Positions 6,315 through 14,264 of a stretch of 14,264 bases of DNA are shown piece after piece. The position numbers and the translations under genes were made by a program. The notes under the pieces are model-generated. The model made no database searches, was not told where the DNA came from, and saw nothing but the letters and a program-made list of their open reading frames with translations. This DNA comes from Campylobacteraceae bacterium. Lineage in GTDB: Bacteria > Campylobacterota > Campylobacteria > Campylobacterales > Sulfurovaceae. Positions within the stretch are counted from its first letter, which is position 1. Each line of letters starts with the position of its first letter. Location: the NCBI GenBank assembly GCA_027083895.1, contig JALWMN010000138.1, positions 1 through 14,264 of the forward strand, read 5' to 3'.

Positions 6315-7129
6315 TGAAATCTAAAAGTATTCGTAAAGCCTATAATGCTGGCCGCTACTACCCAAGTTCTAAAGAGGAGATAGAGAAATTCTTACTCCTC
6401 TTTAACCACTCTTTAGAGCAGGCTGAAGATGCAAAAGAGCGACTCTCAATCACACCACAAGCCATTATTGTTCCACATGGAGCCTACCACTTAAGTGGCT
6501 TTACAGCCAATATTGCTCATCGCCTCCTAGCAAAAAAGAGATTTCAAAGAGTTGTTGTACTTGCCAAAGCATCCACAAAATACTTTAAAGGTATCGGCTT
6601 TACAAATTTTAGAAATTACGAAACTCCATTTAAAGAGTTAAAAATTGATCAAGATTACCTAAATATAATAGCAACACACTTCCCAATTACATTTCTAGAG
6701 AGCAATTATGATCAAGAGTATAAAACAGAGATCCATATGCCATTTTTAGCCTACTATCAACCAAATGTAAAGGTAATTGAACTACTCTATAACGATTGTA
6801 GTGACACACTCTTATATCAACTCATCTATTGGCTTCTAGAAGATAGCTTAACAGCACTCATAGTAAGCAGTAATCTTAGCCAAAACCTTCCAGAAAAACT
6901 GTGCAATACTCTTGATACTTTTGCAATCAATGGTATTGCCCATCAAGATATCTCTTTTTTTAATGAATCAGAAGCGAGTAGCAAAGAGGGCGTAGAGGCA
7001 CTACTGAAGAGCTCACTCGATCTAAAATTATCAAGCCATCTCCTTGATTACCGTACCTCTTGCGATGTAACCGGTAATCTTGAAGATTGTACCGGCTATA
7101 TCAGTGCAGCTTTTTGTAAAAGAGAATAA
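6314..7129 (+). CDS. MEMO-family protein (AmmeMemoRadiSam system protein B) with a divergent active site
   Basis: This 271-residue protein has the MEMO fold, related to LigB-type extradiol dioxygenases. Family landmarks are the N-terminal RKAYNAGRYYP (7-17), IIVPHGAYHLSG (51-62), ETPFKELKID (103-112), MPFLAYY (142-148) and the C-terminal DVTGNLEDCTGY (251-262). The first metal-ligand His (His55) is kept. Others appear lost: the usual GP(S/N)H loop reads AKASTK (84-89), the EHSxExQLPFL block reads EYKTEIHMPFL, the SSDxxHY block reads SSNLSQN, and the segment where the family has a conserved Cys (MCG) reads ASSKEGVEAL. The start is GTG with AAGGGG five bases upstream, overlapping the AMMECR1 stop by one base. 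Residue equivalences come from remembered family patterns and are not an alignment. The protein may be a non-enzymatic partner of the AMMECR1 protein. Confidence 0.85.
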   Translation: MKSKSIRKAYNAGRYYPSSKEEIEKFLLLFNHSLEQAEDAKERLSITPQAIIVPHGAYHLSGFTANIAHRLLAKKRFQRVVVLAKASTKYFKGIGFTNFRNYETPFKELKIDQDYLNIIATHFPITFLESNYDQEYKTEIHMPFLAYYQPNVKVIELLYNDCSDTLLYQLIYWLLEDSLTALIVSSNLSQNLPEKLCNTLDTFAINGIAHQDISFFNESEASSKEGVEALLKSSLDLKLSSHLLDYRTSCDVTGNLEDCTGYISAAFCKRE

Positions 7130-7150
7130 TCTCTACTCCCCAAAAAGATC

Positions 7151-9127
7151 TTAAAGTGTACAACCATCAATTGTAACCTCTCTATTCTCTATCCCTAGAA
7201 GTTGACACACTCTCGCTTTAATATTGGCTATTGTAAATCCAAACTTCTCAAAAAGCTCCGCTGCAGGTGCAGATGCTCCAAAACTCTCCATACATAAAAC
7301 ATCATCGGCATATTTATAGAGTTCTAATCCCCGTGCTGCCTCAACTGCTAAAACTTTCGTATCTGGCTTAAGCACCTGCTCCTTATACTCTCTTGGTTGC
7401 TCATCAAAAAGATCAAAGCAAGGCATCGAAACTACATTTGCTTTAACTCCCATCTTCTCTAAATAGCAAGCAGCTTTGAGTGATGGCATCAATTCACTTC
7501 CACTTGCCATAATCGTTACAGTTGCCCCCTCTCTCTTCTTAACAATATATGCCCCTTTACTCACATCACCAAAGTCTCTTTTTGGCTTCAATGTTTTAAG
7601 TTTCTGCCGACTAAGCACAAATGCACTTGGTGCATCAAGGGTAAGTGCTACCTTCCAAGCCTCTACATTTTCAGTTGCATCTGCTGGTCTCCATACATAA
7701 AAGTTTGGCATAGCTCTAAATTGGCTAAGCTGCTCAATTGGCTCATGTGTTGGACCATCCTCTCCAACTCCAATACTATCGTGTGTCCAGATAAAATAGT
7801 TCTTAATTTTTGTTAATGCTGCTACTCTTGCTGCCGGCTTAAGATAGTCACTAAAGACAAAAAATGTTGCATTAAATGGAATAATTGTTCCATAAAGAGC
7901 CATAGCATTGGTAATGGCTGCCATAGAGTGCTCTCGAATACCAAAGTGGATATTTTTCCCTTTAGGAAAATCGCCTAAATCTTTAAGCACTGTCTTATTT
8001 GATGGTGCTAAATCGGCACTTCCACCTAAGAAACCAGGTATAGCTTTAGCTATAGCATTTAGAATTTGTCCATTACTATCGCGTGTTGCCATCTCTTTTG
8101 AGTCACTAAAGTTTGGCCACTCAATCTTGCTAAAGTCTGGTTTCAAAAGCTGCTCTAAGGCCTCATTTTGCTCTGCAAGAGGTGCCTGTTTTTGCAAATG
8201 AATCCATGCCTTCTCAGCCTCTTCACCTCGAGGAAGGGCCTCTCTAAATGCTGCTAAAACATCATCTGGAATATAGAACTTCTCATCTTTTGGAAAACCA
8301 TATTTCGCTTTTGCCTCTTTAATTATCTCCTCGCCAAGTGGTGCTCCATGTGTCTTATGGCTCCCCTCTAACTCCATAGCCCCCCTACCAATAATAGTAT
8401 TGGCAATTATAATAGTTGGCTTTGTAGCAGATTTTACTTTTGTAAAAGCCTTATCTAACTCTTCAAAACAGTGGCCATTTACCTTAATCACATCCCAATC
8501 TTGTGCCTTAAATCTTGCCTCAATATCTTCATTCCATGCAAGTGAAGTATCACCTTCAATTGTAATATGGTTGCTATCATAAATCAATATTAGATCTTTT
8601 AGTTTCAATCTCCCGGCAAGAGAGCATGCTTCATAACTTATTCCCTCTTGTAAATCACCATCCCCACAAAAACAGTAAACTTTATGGTCAATTATTTTGC
8701 AAGTTTCACTATTTACCTTATTAGCACTCCACTCTTTTGCCATTGCAAAACCAACAGCATTTGCCACCCCCTGTCCTAAAGGACCTGTTGTAATCTCTAC
8801 ACCTTCAGTGTGTCCAAATTCAGGGTGACCTGGCGTTTTGGAACCTAATTGACGAAACTCTTTTAAATCCTTTAAACTAACATCATATCCCCATAAATAC
8901 AGTAAAGAATAGACTAGAGCCGAAGCATGTCCTCCTGAAAATACCAATCTGTCTCTATTAAGCCACTTTGGGTTTTTAGGGTTGTGCTTAAGATGCTTAC
9001 TTAAAACTACTGCAATATCTGCTAATCCCATTGGAGCACCCGGATGCCCACTTTTGGCTCTCTCAATCATATCTGCAGCTAAAAAACGAATTGTATTTGC
9101 CATCTTCTTCTCTAGCTCATATACCAT
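7151..9127 (-). CDS. tkt: Transketolase
   Basis: Transketolase moves two-carbon units between sugar phosphates using thiamine diphosphate and a divalent metal. It links the pentose phosphate or Calvin cycle to glycolysis and supplies erythrose-4-phosphate for the shikimate pathway. From the ATG at 9127 the product has 658 residues, normal for the family. Motifs in order: SGHPGAPMGLAD near the N terminus, the active-site His in SGGHAS, GPLGQG, the ThDP motif GDGDLQEG ending at DSNHITIEG, HKTHGAPLG, the catalytic Glu in GIREHS, and EDGPTHEPIEQL with FRAMPN. A TTG at 9157 would add ten residues but has no ribosome binding site at proper spacing, while the ATG has AAAGG seven bases upstream. ispA lies 59 bases upstream, so the two are probably one operon. 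It ends 21 bases from the convergent MEMO-family gene with no clear terminator. Confidence 0.97.
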   Translation of the reverse strand: MVYELEKKMANTIRFLAADMIERAKSGHPGAPMGLADIAVVLSKHLKHNPKNPKWLNRDRLVFSGGHASALVYSLLYLWGYDVSLKDLKEFRQLGSKTPGHPEFGHTEGVEITTGPLGQGVANAVGFAMAKEWSANKVNSETCKIIDHKVYCFCGDGDLQEGISYEACSLAGRLKLKDLILIYDSNHITIEGDTSLAWNEDIEARFKAQDWDVIKVNGHCFEELDKAFTKVKSATKPTIIIANTIIGRGAMELEGSHKTHGAPLGEEIIKEAKAKYGFPKDEKFYIPDDVLAAFREALPRGEEAEKAWIHLQKQAPLAEQNEALEQLLKPDFSKIEWPNFSDSKEMATRDSNGQILNAIAKAIPGFLGGSADLAPSNKTVLKDLGDFPKGKNIHFGIREHSMAAITNAMALYGTIIPFNATFFVFSDYLKPAARVAALTKIKNYFIWTHDSIGVGEDGPTHEPIEQLSQFRAMPNFYVWRPADATENVEAWKVALTLDAPSAFVLSRQKLKTLKPKRDFGDVSKGAYIVKKREGATVTIMASGSELMPSLKAACYLEKMGVKANVVSMPCFDLFDEQPREYKEQVLKPDTKVLAVEAARGLELYKYADDVLCMESFGASAPAAELFEKFGFTIANIKARVCQLLGIENREVTIDGCTL

Positions 9128-9186
9128 CAATAAACCTTTATAAAAATTTAAATCCAAACCCTACGTATAGGACTCTCATTTAAACT

Positions 9187-10038
9187 TTACTTTTGGTGTC
9201 TATAGAGATACTCCTCTATAAGTTCTGCAAGTGCTCTTTGCAGAGGCTCATCAAACTTTCCAAATCTACTCTCTATCTTTTTTGCTAAACTATCAGCATA
9301 CTCTTTAGCCCCCTCTAGACCTAAAAGTTTAATAAAGCTATTCTTATCACCATCAAAACCTGTTGGTTTCCCTGCCTCTTGAACACTATGAGTAACATCT
9401 AATATATCATCTTGCACCTGAAAGAGTAACCCCAAATCTAAACCAAACCCATAAAGCTCCTCTCTAAGCTCTTTCTCTAACCCAACGATCACTGCACCCA
9501 TTAGCAAAGCTGCAGCTATTAATTTTGCAGTCTTATTCTTATGGAGGATCTCTACCTCTTCAAGTCTCAAAGGGGTATTCTCAAACTCTAAATCGATCGC
9601 CTGCCCTAGCACCATACCACCTAAGCCACCATTTGATGCTAAAATATTTACTAAATCGATTCGCACATCTGCACGAAGTGGTGCTTTCGCAATAAGCTCA
9701 AAAGCATATGTATTAAAACCATCTCCAATAAGCGTTGCTATAGCCTCAGAGTATTTTACATGGAGCGTCTCTATACCACGGCGTAGCGGTGAATTATCCA
9801 TACATGGAAGATCATCATGTATTAAAGAGTAAGTATGAAAAATCTCTAATGCAGCCGCAATAGGATAACTTGACTCTAGTAGCATTGGCTCATACGCTTT
9901 TACAACAGAAAGCAAAAGTTGTGGGCGAAAGAGTTTGCCATTGACTGAAAGAATATGTGCAATCGCCTCATTATAGTGAGGATGAAAGGTATCGATTTTT
10001 GGTACTATACCATTAAAATAGTCTGCAAAACTCTGCAT
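9187..10038 (-). CDS. ispA: (2E,6E)-farnesyl diphosphate synthase-type polyprenyl synthase
   Basis: This enzyme condenses isopentenyl diphosphate with allylic diphosphates to give farnesyl (or geranylgeranyl) diphosphate, the precursor for quinone side chains and undecaprenyl phosphate. It has 283 residues. The first Asp-rich motif is DDLPCMD (75-81), with the two-residue insertion of bacterial type II FPP synthases, followed by RRG (86-88). The second is DDILD (210-214). The KNKT segment (167-170) and GQ (145-146) are also intact. Tyr70 lies five residues before the first motif, as in E. coli IspA, which favours a C15 product; that is inference. The ATG at 10038 has AGAGGG just upstream. It is followed by tkt and preceded by an extended -10 promoter. 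Confidence 0.94.
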   Translation of the reverse strand: MQSFADYFNGIVPKIDTFHPHYNEAIAHILSVNGKLFRPQLLLSVVKAYEPMLLESSYPIAAALEIFHTYSLIHDDLPCMDNSPLRRGIETLHVKYSEAIATLIGDGFNTYAFELIAKAPLRADVRIDLVNILASNGGLGGMVLGQAIDLEFENTPLRLEEVEILHKNKTAKLIAAALLMGAVIVGLEKELREELYGFGLDLGLLFQVQDDILDVTHSVQEAGKPTGFDGDKNSFIKLLGLEGAKEYADSLAKKIESRFGKFDEPLQRALAELIEEYLYRHQK

Positions 10039-10073
10039 ATGCCCTCTTCTTTTCCTTAGGGTACTTCCACCCC

Positions 10074-10094
10074 ATAATCTACTAGTAGGATTAT
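10074..10094. repeat. Near-perfect palindrome over the ispA promoter
   Basis: The ten-base palindrome CTACTAGTAG (10079-10088) is flanked by ATAAT (10074-10078) and ATTAT (10090-10094), with one extra G on the right. Its centre coincides with the predicted transcription start and its right arm covers the -10 box, the arrangement expected of an operator. The sequence matches no operator I can name. Confidence 0.5.
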
Positions 10095-10098
10095 AGCA
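10090..10098 (-). promoter_or_regulatory. Extended -10 promoter of ispA-tkt
   Basis: The minus strand reads TGCTATAAT, a perfect extended -10 element. Transcription would start near 10083 and leave a leader of about 45 bases. The leader contains a short GGGT/ACCC hairpin. No convincing -35 box is seen. The box lies only about 50 bases beyond the aroK stop, so some read-through from aroK is also possible. Confidence 0.65.
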
Positions 10099-10144
10099 AA
10101 AGTAAAGTAAAACAATATCAGAAGTACTCTACTATTTAAAGAAG

Positions 10145-10660
10145 TTATTTTAATTTAGCAATCTTAGCTAACTCTTTAAGTATCTTTTTATCACTTCTCT
10201 CTTCGACATCAATTATAAAGTCAGCCACCTTTTTATACTCTTTTTTTCTCTCTTTATAGAGTGCTTTTGCCTTTTTTAGATCTTGAAAGAGTGGCCGCTT
10301 TGCAAGTTTTGCCTCTGCATTTGGAGAGTTTTTTAGCCGATTATAGATCCAATCAAAAGAGGCATCAAGAAGCACAACTTTTCCAATCTTATTAAGATTC
10401 TTAACCTTATAGAAGCCTCCACCACAACTAATAAGAGTCCCTTTAACACAAGCCTCAAGCCAGTTTGCAGTCTCTTGCTCTAAATCTCTAAAGTACTTCT
10501 CCCCATATTTCTGAAAAATTTTACTAATTTTTCTATTCTCCTTTGACTCAATCAAGTCATCAGTATCAACATTGTAAACACCATACTCTTTAGCAAATGC
10601 TCTAGCAATGGTCCCCTTGCCGACCCCCATAAAACCAATCAATAAAATATTCTCTTTCAT
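10145..10660 (-). CDS. aroK: Shikimate kinase
   Basis: AroK phosphorylates shikimate with ATP in the pathway to chorismate and aromatic amino acids. From the ATG at 10660 it has 171 residues, typical size. The P-loop is GFMGVGKGT (9-17). Shikimate contacts are DTDD (32-35), the Arg in EKYFRDLE (about 58) and CGGG (79-82). The lid arginine is in AKRPLF (about 122) and a second conserved Arg in LYKERKKEY (about 138). The P-loop has GKGT, as in adenylate kinases, where many shikimate kinases have GKS or GKT. Three start codons stand in a row (GTG 10666, TTG 10663, ATG 10660); the ATG is best placed from the weak upstream GAG. The gene lies 26 bases after a 50-codon ORF, in an apparent operon with the DUF2853 gene. 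No terminator is visible after its stop. Confidence 0.95.
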   Translation of the reverse strand: MKENILLIGFMGVGKGTIARAFAKEYGVYNVDTDDLIESKENRKISKIFQKYGEKYFRDLEQETANWLEACVKGTLISCGGGFYKVKNLNKIGKVVLLDASFDWIYNRLKNSPNAEAKLAKRPLFQDLKKAKALYKERKKEYKKVADFIIDVEERSDKKILKELAKIAKLK

Positions 10661-10686
10661 CAACACTACTCGTTTAAAGATTTAAT

Positions 10687-10839
10687 CTATCCATCAGCTA
10701 ACCCAATATTATCCTCAAGATTTTTGCAAACACCCTCAAAGAAAGCATTTGTCAAATCTTTGCTAATTCTATTACAAAATTTGGGCTTAAAAAAGTACTC
10801 TACTCTACCTAGCAGAGCAAACAAAGAGACTTTAAGCAT
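10687..10839 (-). CDS. Small ORF of 50 codons between DUF2853 and aroK
   Basis: I do not recognise this product. The ORF starts at ATG 10839-10837, inside the last codons of the DUF2853 gene (eight-base overlap, ATGCTTAA), and ends with TAG at 10687, 26 bases before aroK. The protein begins MLKVSLFALLGRVEYFF and continues with a mixed helical sequence (NRISKDLTNAFFEGV, then KNLEDNIGLADG). It has two cysteines (22 and 38) and no signal peptide or clear membrane helix. A weak AGAAG lies upstream, so expression would depend largely on coupling to the gene before it. Evidence for a real gene is the tight overlap, co-orientation, filling of an otherwise empty gap and protein-like composition. Against it are its small size and lack of known relatives. 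Confidence 0.5.
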   Translation of the reverse strand: MLKVSLFALLGRVEYFFKPKFCNRISKDLTNAFFEGVCKNLEDNIGLADG

Positions 10840-11173
10840 AAATATCTTCTCTATTTGCCTCTTTTGCTAACAATCCATAAAAGAGTGCTCTATACTTTTT
10901 ACGATTTGAAGTGCCTAGCTTAACACAAACTCTTTGAATCATCTCATCAAGCTTCGCATTATCATCACTTAGTCCCAATTTCTTTTTTAAAAAGTTATTT
11001 CTTATTCTATCTAACTCAGACTTATCACCGCAAGCAACAATCTCAGTATCAGCTCTATAGATTGCTGGCCCTAAAGATTTACAAATATTTGCAATATACT
11101 CATCATCTAAACCTAAATTCAACTTTTTTGCTTCCGCTTGGTAAAGGGCTATTTTATCATCTAGTTTACTCAT
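10832..11173 (-). CDS. DUF2853 family protein
   Basis: This 113-residue cytoplasmic protein fits the DUF2853 family, a compact all-helical domain with no assigned function. The match rests on the family pattern seen here: an N-terminal KIALYQAEAKKLNLG, then ICKSLGPAIYRADTEIVACGDKSEL, NNFLKKKLGL, and the C-terminal GTSNRKKYRALFYGLLAK. No catalytic motif, signal peptide or membrane segment is apparent. The ATG at 11173 has a perfect AAGGAG six bases upstream, so it should be well translated. It heads a probable operon with the 50-codon ORF and aroK, behind a good promoter. The link to aroK does not by itself indicate a role in aromatic synthesis. Confidence 0.8.
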   Translation of the reverse strand: MSKLDDKIALYQAEAKKLNLGLDDEYIANICKSLGPAIYRADTEIVACGDKSELDRIRNNFLKKKLGLSDDNAKLDEMIQRVCVKLGTSNRKKYRALFYGLLAKEANREDIYA

Positions 11174-11198
11174 CTCTCACTCCTTTATCGTTATCGCT

Positions 11199-11215
11199 AA
11201 AACAGCAAATGTTTT
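11199..11215. repeat. Inverted repeat in the DUF2853 leader
   Basis: AAAACA (11199-11204) and TGTTTT (11210-11215) form a perfect six-base inverted repeat with a five-base loop. It lies between the predicted transcription start and the ribosome binding site. It could be an operator half-site pair or a small leader hairpin. Confidence 0.3.
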
Positions 11216-11234
11216 AACTCTATTGATATTGAAG

Positions 11235-11264
11235 ATTATAACATTTATAGTGTGAAAAAATCAA
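11235..11264 (-). promoter_or_regulatory. Promoter of the DUF2853-aroK operon
   Basis: On the minus strand a TTGATT (-35-like, 11264-11259) is followed after 18 bases by TATAAT (11240-11235), which also carries the TGn extension (TGTTATAAT). This is the most complete promoter in the window. Transcription would start near 11228, about 55 bases before the ATG. Confidence 0.7.
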
Positions 11265-11337
11265 ATTATATTTCTATTTAAAATATTTTTTAGAGGGAAA
11301 ATAGTGAAAAATCTATAAGAAAAGGGTATCAAATTAC

Positions 11338-11356
11338 AAAAAGGAAATTTTTTCCC
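11338..11356 (-). terminator. Probable intrinsic terminator of queF
   Basis: On the minus strand, just after the queF stop, GGAAA and TTTCC pair around an AAA loop and are followed by a run of five T. The stem is short with two G-C pairs. It would end the queF transcript before the DUF2853 promoter. Confidence 0.5.
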
Positions 11357-11363
11357 ACAAAAT

Positions 11364-11741
11364 CTACATATTTTCACTATCGATTGTAATTACTGTATGG
11401 ACATTTCCCCGTGGGTTAAAGTCGGCAACAAGCTTCATCCACTTTGGCTCCAACTTCGAATAGAGTGTATCAAAGATCTCATTCGCACTATCTTCGTGGC
11501 TAATATATCTATTTGCAAAACTATTGATATAGAGTTTAAGAGCCTTTAACTCTATCACCTTCTCATTTGGTATATAACTTAAGTATATCTTTGCAAAGTC
11601 TGGGTATCCAGAACGAGGACACTTACACATAAACTCCGGAAGCTCAATATCGATTACATAATCTTTTTTATGCTCATTTGGCCAAAAATTCTCTTCTTTA
11701 TTGATATCAAACTCTACTATCTCTTTCTCACCATATTTCAT
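11364..11741 (-). CDS. queF: NADPH-dependent 7-cyano-7-deazaguanine reductase (type I)
   Basis: QueF reduces the nitrile of preQ0 to the aminomethyl group of preQ1, the last step before the modified base is inserted into tRNA for queuosine. At 125 residues it is the short, single-domain YkvM-type form. The nucleophilic Cys41 and the acid Asp48 sit in CPRSGYPDF (41-49), the QueF signature is ELKALKLY (64-71), and the substrate-binding His82-Glu83 follow in SHED. A second Cys39 lies two residues before the catalytic one. The ATG at 11741 has AAAGG six bases upstream. gyrB lies 243 bases upstream in the same direction, but a hairpin with a T-run separates them, so queF probably has its own promoter. 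Confidence 0.97.
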   Translation of the reverse strand: MKYGEKEIVEFDINKEENFWPNEHKKDYVIDIELPEFMCKCPRSGYPDFAKIYLSYIPNEKVIELKALKLYINSFANRYISHEDSANEIFDTLYSKLEPKWMKLVADFNPRGNVHTVITIDSENM

Positions 11742-11893
11742 TTAAGACCTTTCAGATTAAGCTTAGAGCCTAAAGCTAATTGTGTGATACCTCTATTTAA
11801 AGATACCTTCATTGCTATTATGTCAAGAAATTTACTCTCATAAATCGTAGTAAATTTAAAGGGCACCTCTAATAATAGGTAATACCAAAACAT
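11738..11893 (-). other. 51-codon ORF or repeat element between gyrB and queF
   Basis: An open frame starts at ATG 11893, directly after the T-run of the gyrB-side terminator, and ends with TGA at 11738, overlapping the queF start as ATGA. The product starts MFWYYLLLEVPFKF and ends ITQLALGSKLNLKGLK. An internal ATG (residue 28) could give 24 residues. No ribosome binding site is seen before either ATG. The same DNA has an eight-base inverted repeat AAATTTAC/GTAAATTT (11828-11835 and 11850-11857) and two related blocks reading AGGT, a few bases, then CTTTAAAT on the minus strand, about 60 bases apart. These features suit a non-coding intergenic repeat as well as a leader ORF. I cannot decide between them. 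Confidence 0.4.
11817..11825 (-). promoter_or_regulatory. Possible extended -10 promoter of queF
   Basis: The minus strand reads TGACATAAT, which is TGn followed by CATAAT, one mismatch from TATAAT. Transcription would start near 11810 and leave a leader of about 70 bases. The leader contains an imperfect hairpin just before the ribosome binding site. Confidence 0.4.
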
Positions 11894-11895
11894 TC

Positions 11896-11916
11896 AAAAA
11901 AATGTGGCGAAGCCAC
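11896..11916 (-). terminator. Intrinsic terminator downstream of gyrB
   Basis: On the minus strand GTGGC and GCCAC pair around a TTC loop, followed by A and seven T (plus-strand A-run 11896-11902). The five-base stem has four G-C pairs and the tail is a good T-run. It should end gyrB transcription about 70 bases after the stop codon. Confidence 0.75.
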
Positions 11917-11959
11917 CCATATTGTTAACTCTAAGCTCTATGCACTGAGCTCTTCGCTT

Positions 11960-11983
11960 CTATTTGTGCTAAAGCACAAATAG
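11960..11983. repeat. Strong hairpin directly after the gyrB stop
   Basis: CTATTTGTGC (11960-11969) and GCACAAATAG (11974-11983) form a perfect ten-base stem with a TAAA loop, one base beyond the gyrB stop codon. It has no T-run, so it is more likely an mRNA 3'-end stabiliser than a terminator. A weaker AGCTC/GAGCT inverted repeat follows near 11934-11951, before the true terminator. Confidence 0.65.
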
Positions 11984-11984
11984 A

Positions 11985-14264
<2,280 letters not shown>

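Noticed and set aside
7120..7150. Terminator between the MEMO-family gene and transketolase
   Set aside because: An AGAGA/TCTCT inverted repeat spans the MEMO stop and AAGATCTT is palindromic near the tkt stop, but neither has both a stable stem and a following T-run.
7476..8582. Open frames on the plus strand inside transketolase
   Set aside because: They lie antisense to well-conserved transketolase motifs and show no recognisable domains or start signals.
9128..9157. Upstream TTG start for transketolase
   Set aside because: It adds ten residues that do not match the usual N terminus, and it has no ribosome binding site at proper spacing. The ATG at 9127 has AAAGG.
10040..10076. 20-codon ORF in the ispA leader
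   Set aside because: A frame starting at the ATG near 10076 (minus strand) overlaps the ispA start. It is very short, Lys-rich and has no ribosome binding site, so it is probably chance.
11742..11816. preQ1 riboswitch in the queF leader
   Set aside because: There is an imperfect hairpin before the ribosome binding site, but I could not find the preQ1-I pattern of a C-rich loop followed by an A-rich tail. A covariance search with the Rfam preQ1 models would decide; a significant hit would overturn this.

Overview
The window is AT-rich, gene-dense chromosomal DNA that most likely comes from a free-living member of the Campylobacterota (the former Epsilonproteobacteria). The case rests on the style of the proteins (QueF with an FMCKCPRSGYPDF active site, a DnaQ-type exonuclease with an extra N-terminal domain, a short TrpF, AroK), on short leaders, on AAGG-type ribosome binding sites and on promoters that are mostly extended -10 boxes (TGnTATAAT) without a good -35. 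gyrB runs off the right edge. In this phylum gyrB usually sits beside dnaA and dnaN, so the window is probably close to the replication origin (inference).

Layout, left to right. 57-2171 (+): a trimeric autotransporter adhesin with a YadA-like head, a long asparagine-layered heptad stalk, a second small head and a C-terminal trimeric barrel anchor. It ends at a hairpin shared with the convergent operon. 4189-2184 (-): rpe, trpF and a DEDDh exonuclease in one tight operon. 4447-5650 (+): a secreted Sel1/TPR-like protein and a small membrane-anchored zinc-ribbon protein that seems to lack a normal start codon. 5730-7129 (+): an AMMECR1-domain protein and a MEMO-family protein overlapping by one base. 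10038-7151 (-): ispA and transketolase. 11173-10145 (-): a DUF2853 protein, a 50-codon small ORF overlapping it, and shikimate kinase. 11741-11364 (-): queF. 14264-11985 (-): gyrB, 5'-truncated by the window. No stretch longer than 300 bases lacks a gene; the two largest gaps (4190-4446 and 11742-11984) hold promoters, hairpins and a possible repeat element.

Most genes are housekeeping. Rpe and transketolase belong to the pentose phosphate/Calvin-type sugar rearrangements. Transketolase also feeds erythrose-4-phosphate to the shikimate pathway (AroK), TrpF acts in tryptophan synthesis, IspA makes prenyl diphosphates, and QueF makes the queuosine precursor preQ1. The parts most worth a second look are the adhesin stalk (21 uninterrupted IxxNxxx heptads, then five more), a MEMO homologue that appears to have lost most residues of the family metal site, the possible ATC start codon, and two small ORFs (50 and 51 codons) overlapping their neighbours on the minus strand. 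I found no defence system, CRISPR array, insertion sequence, prophage or RNA gene.
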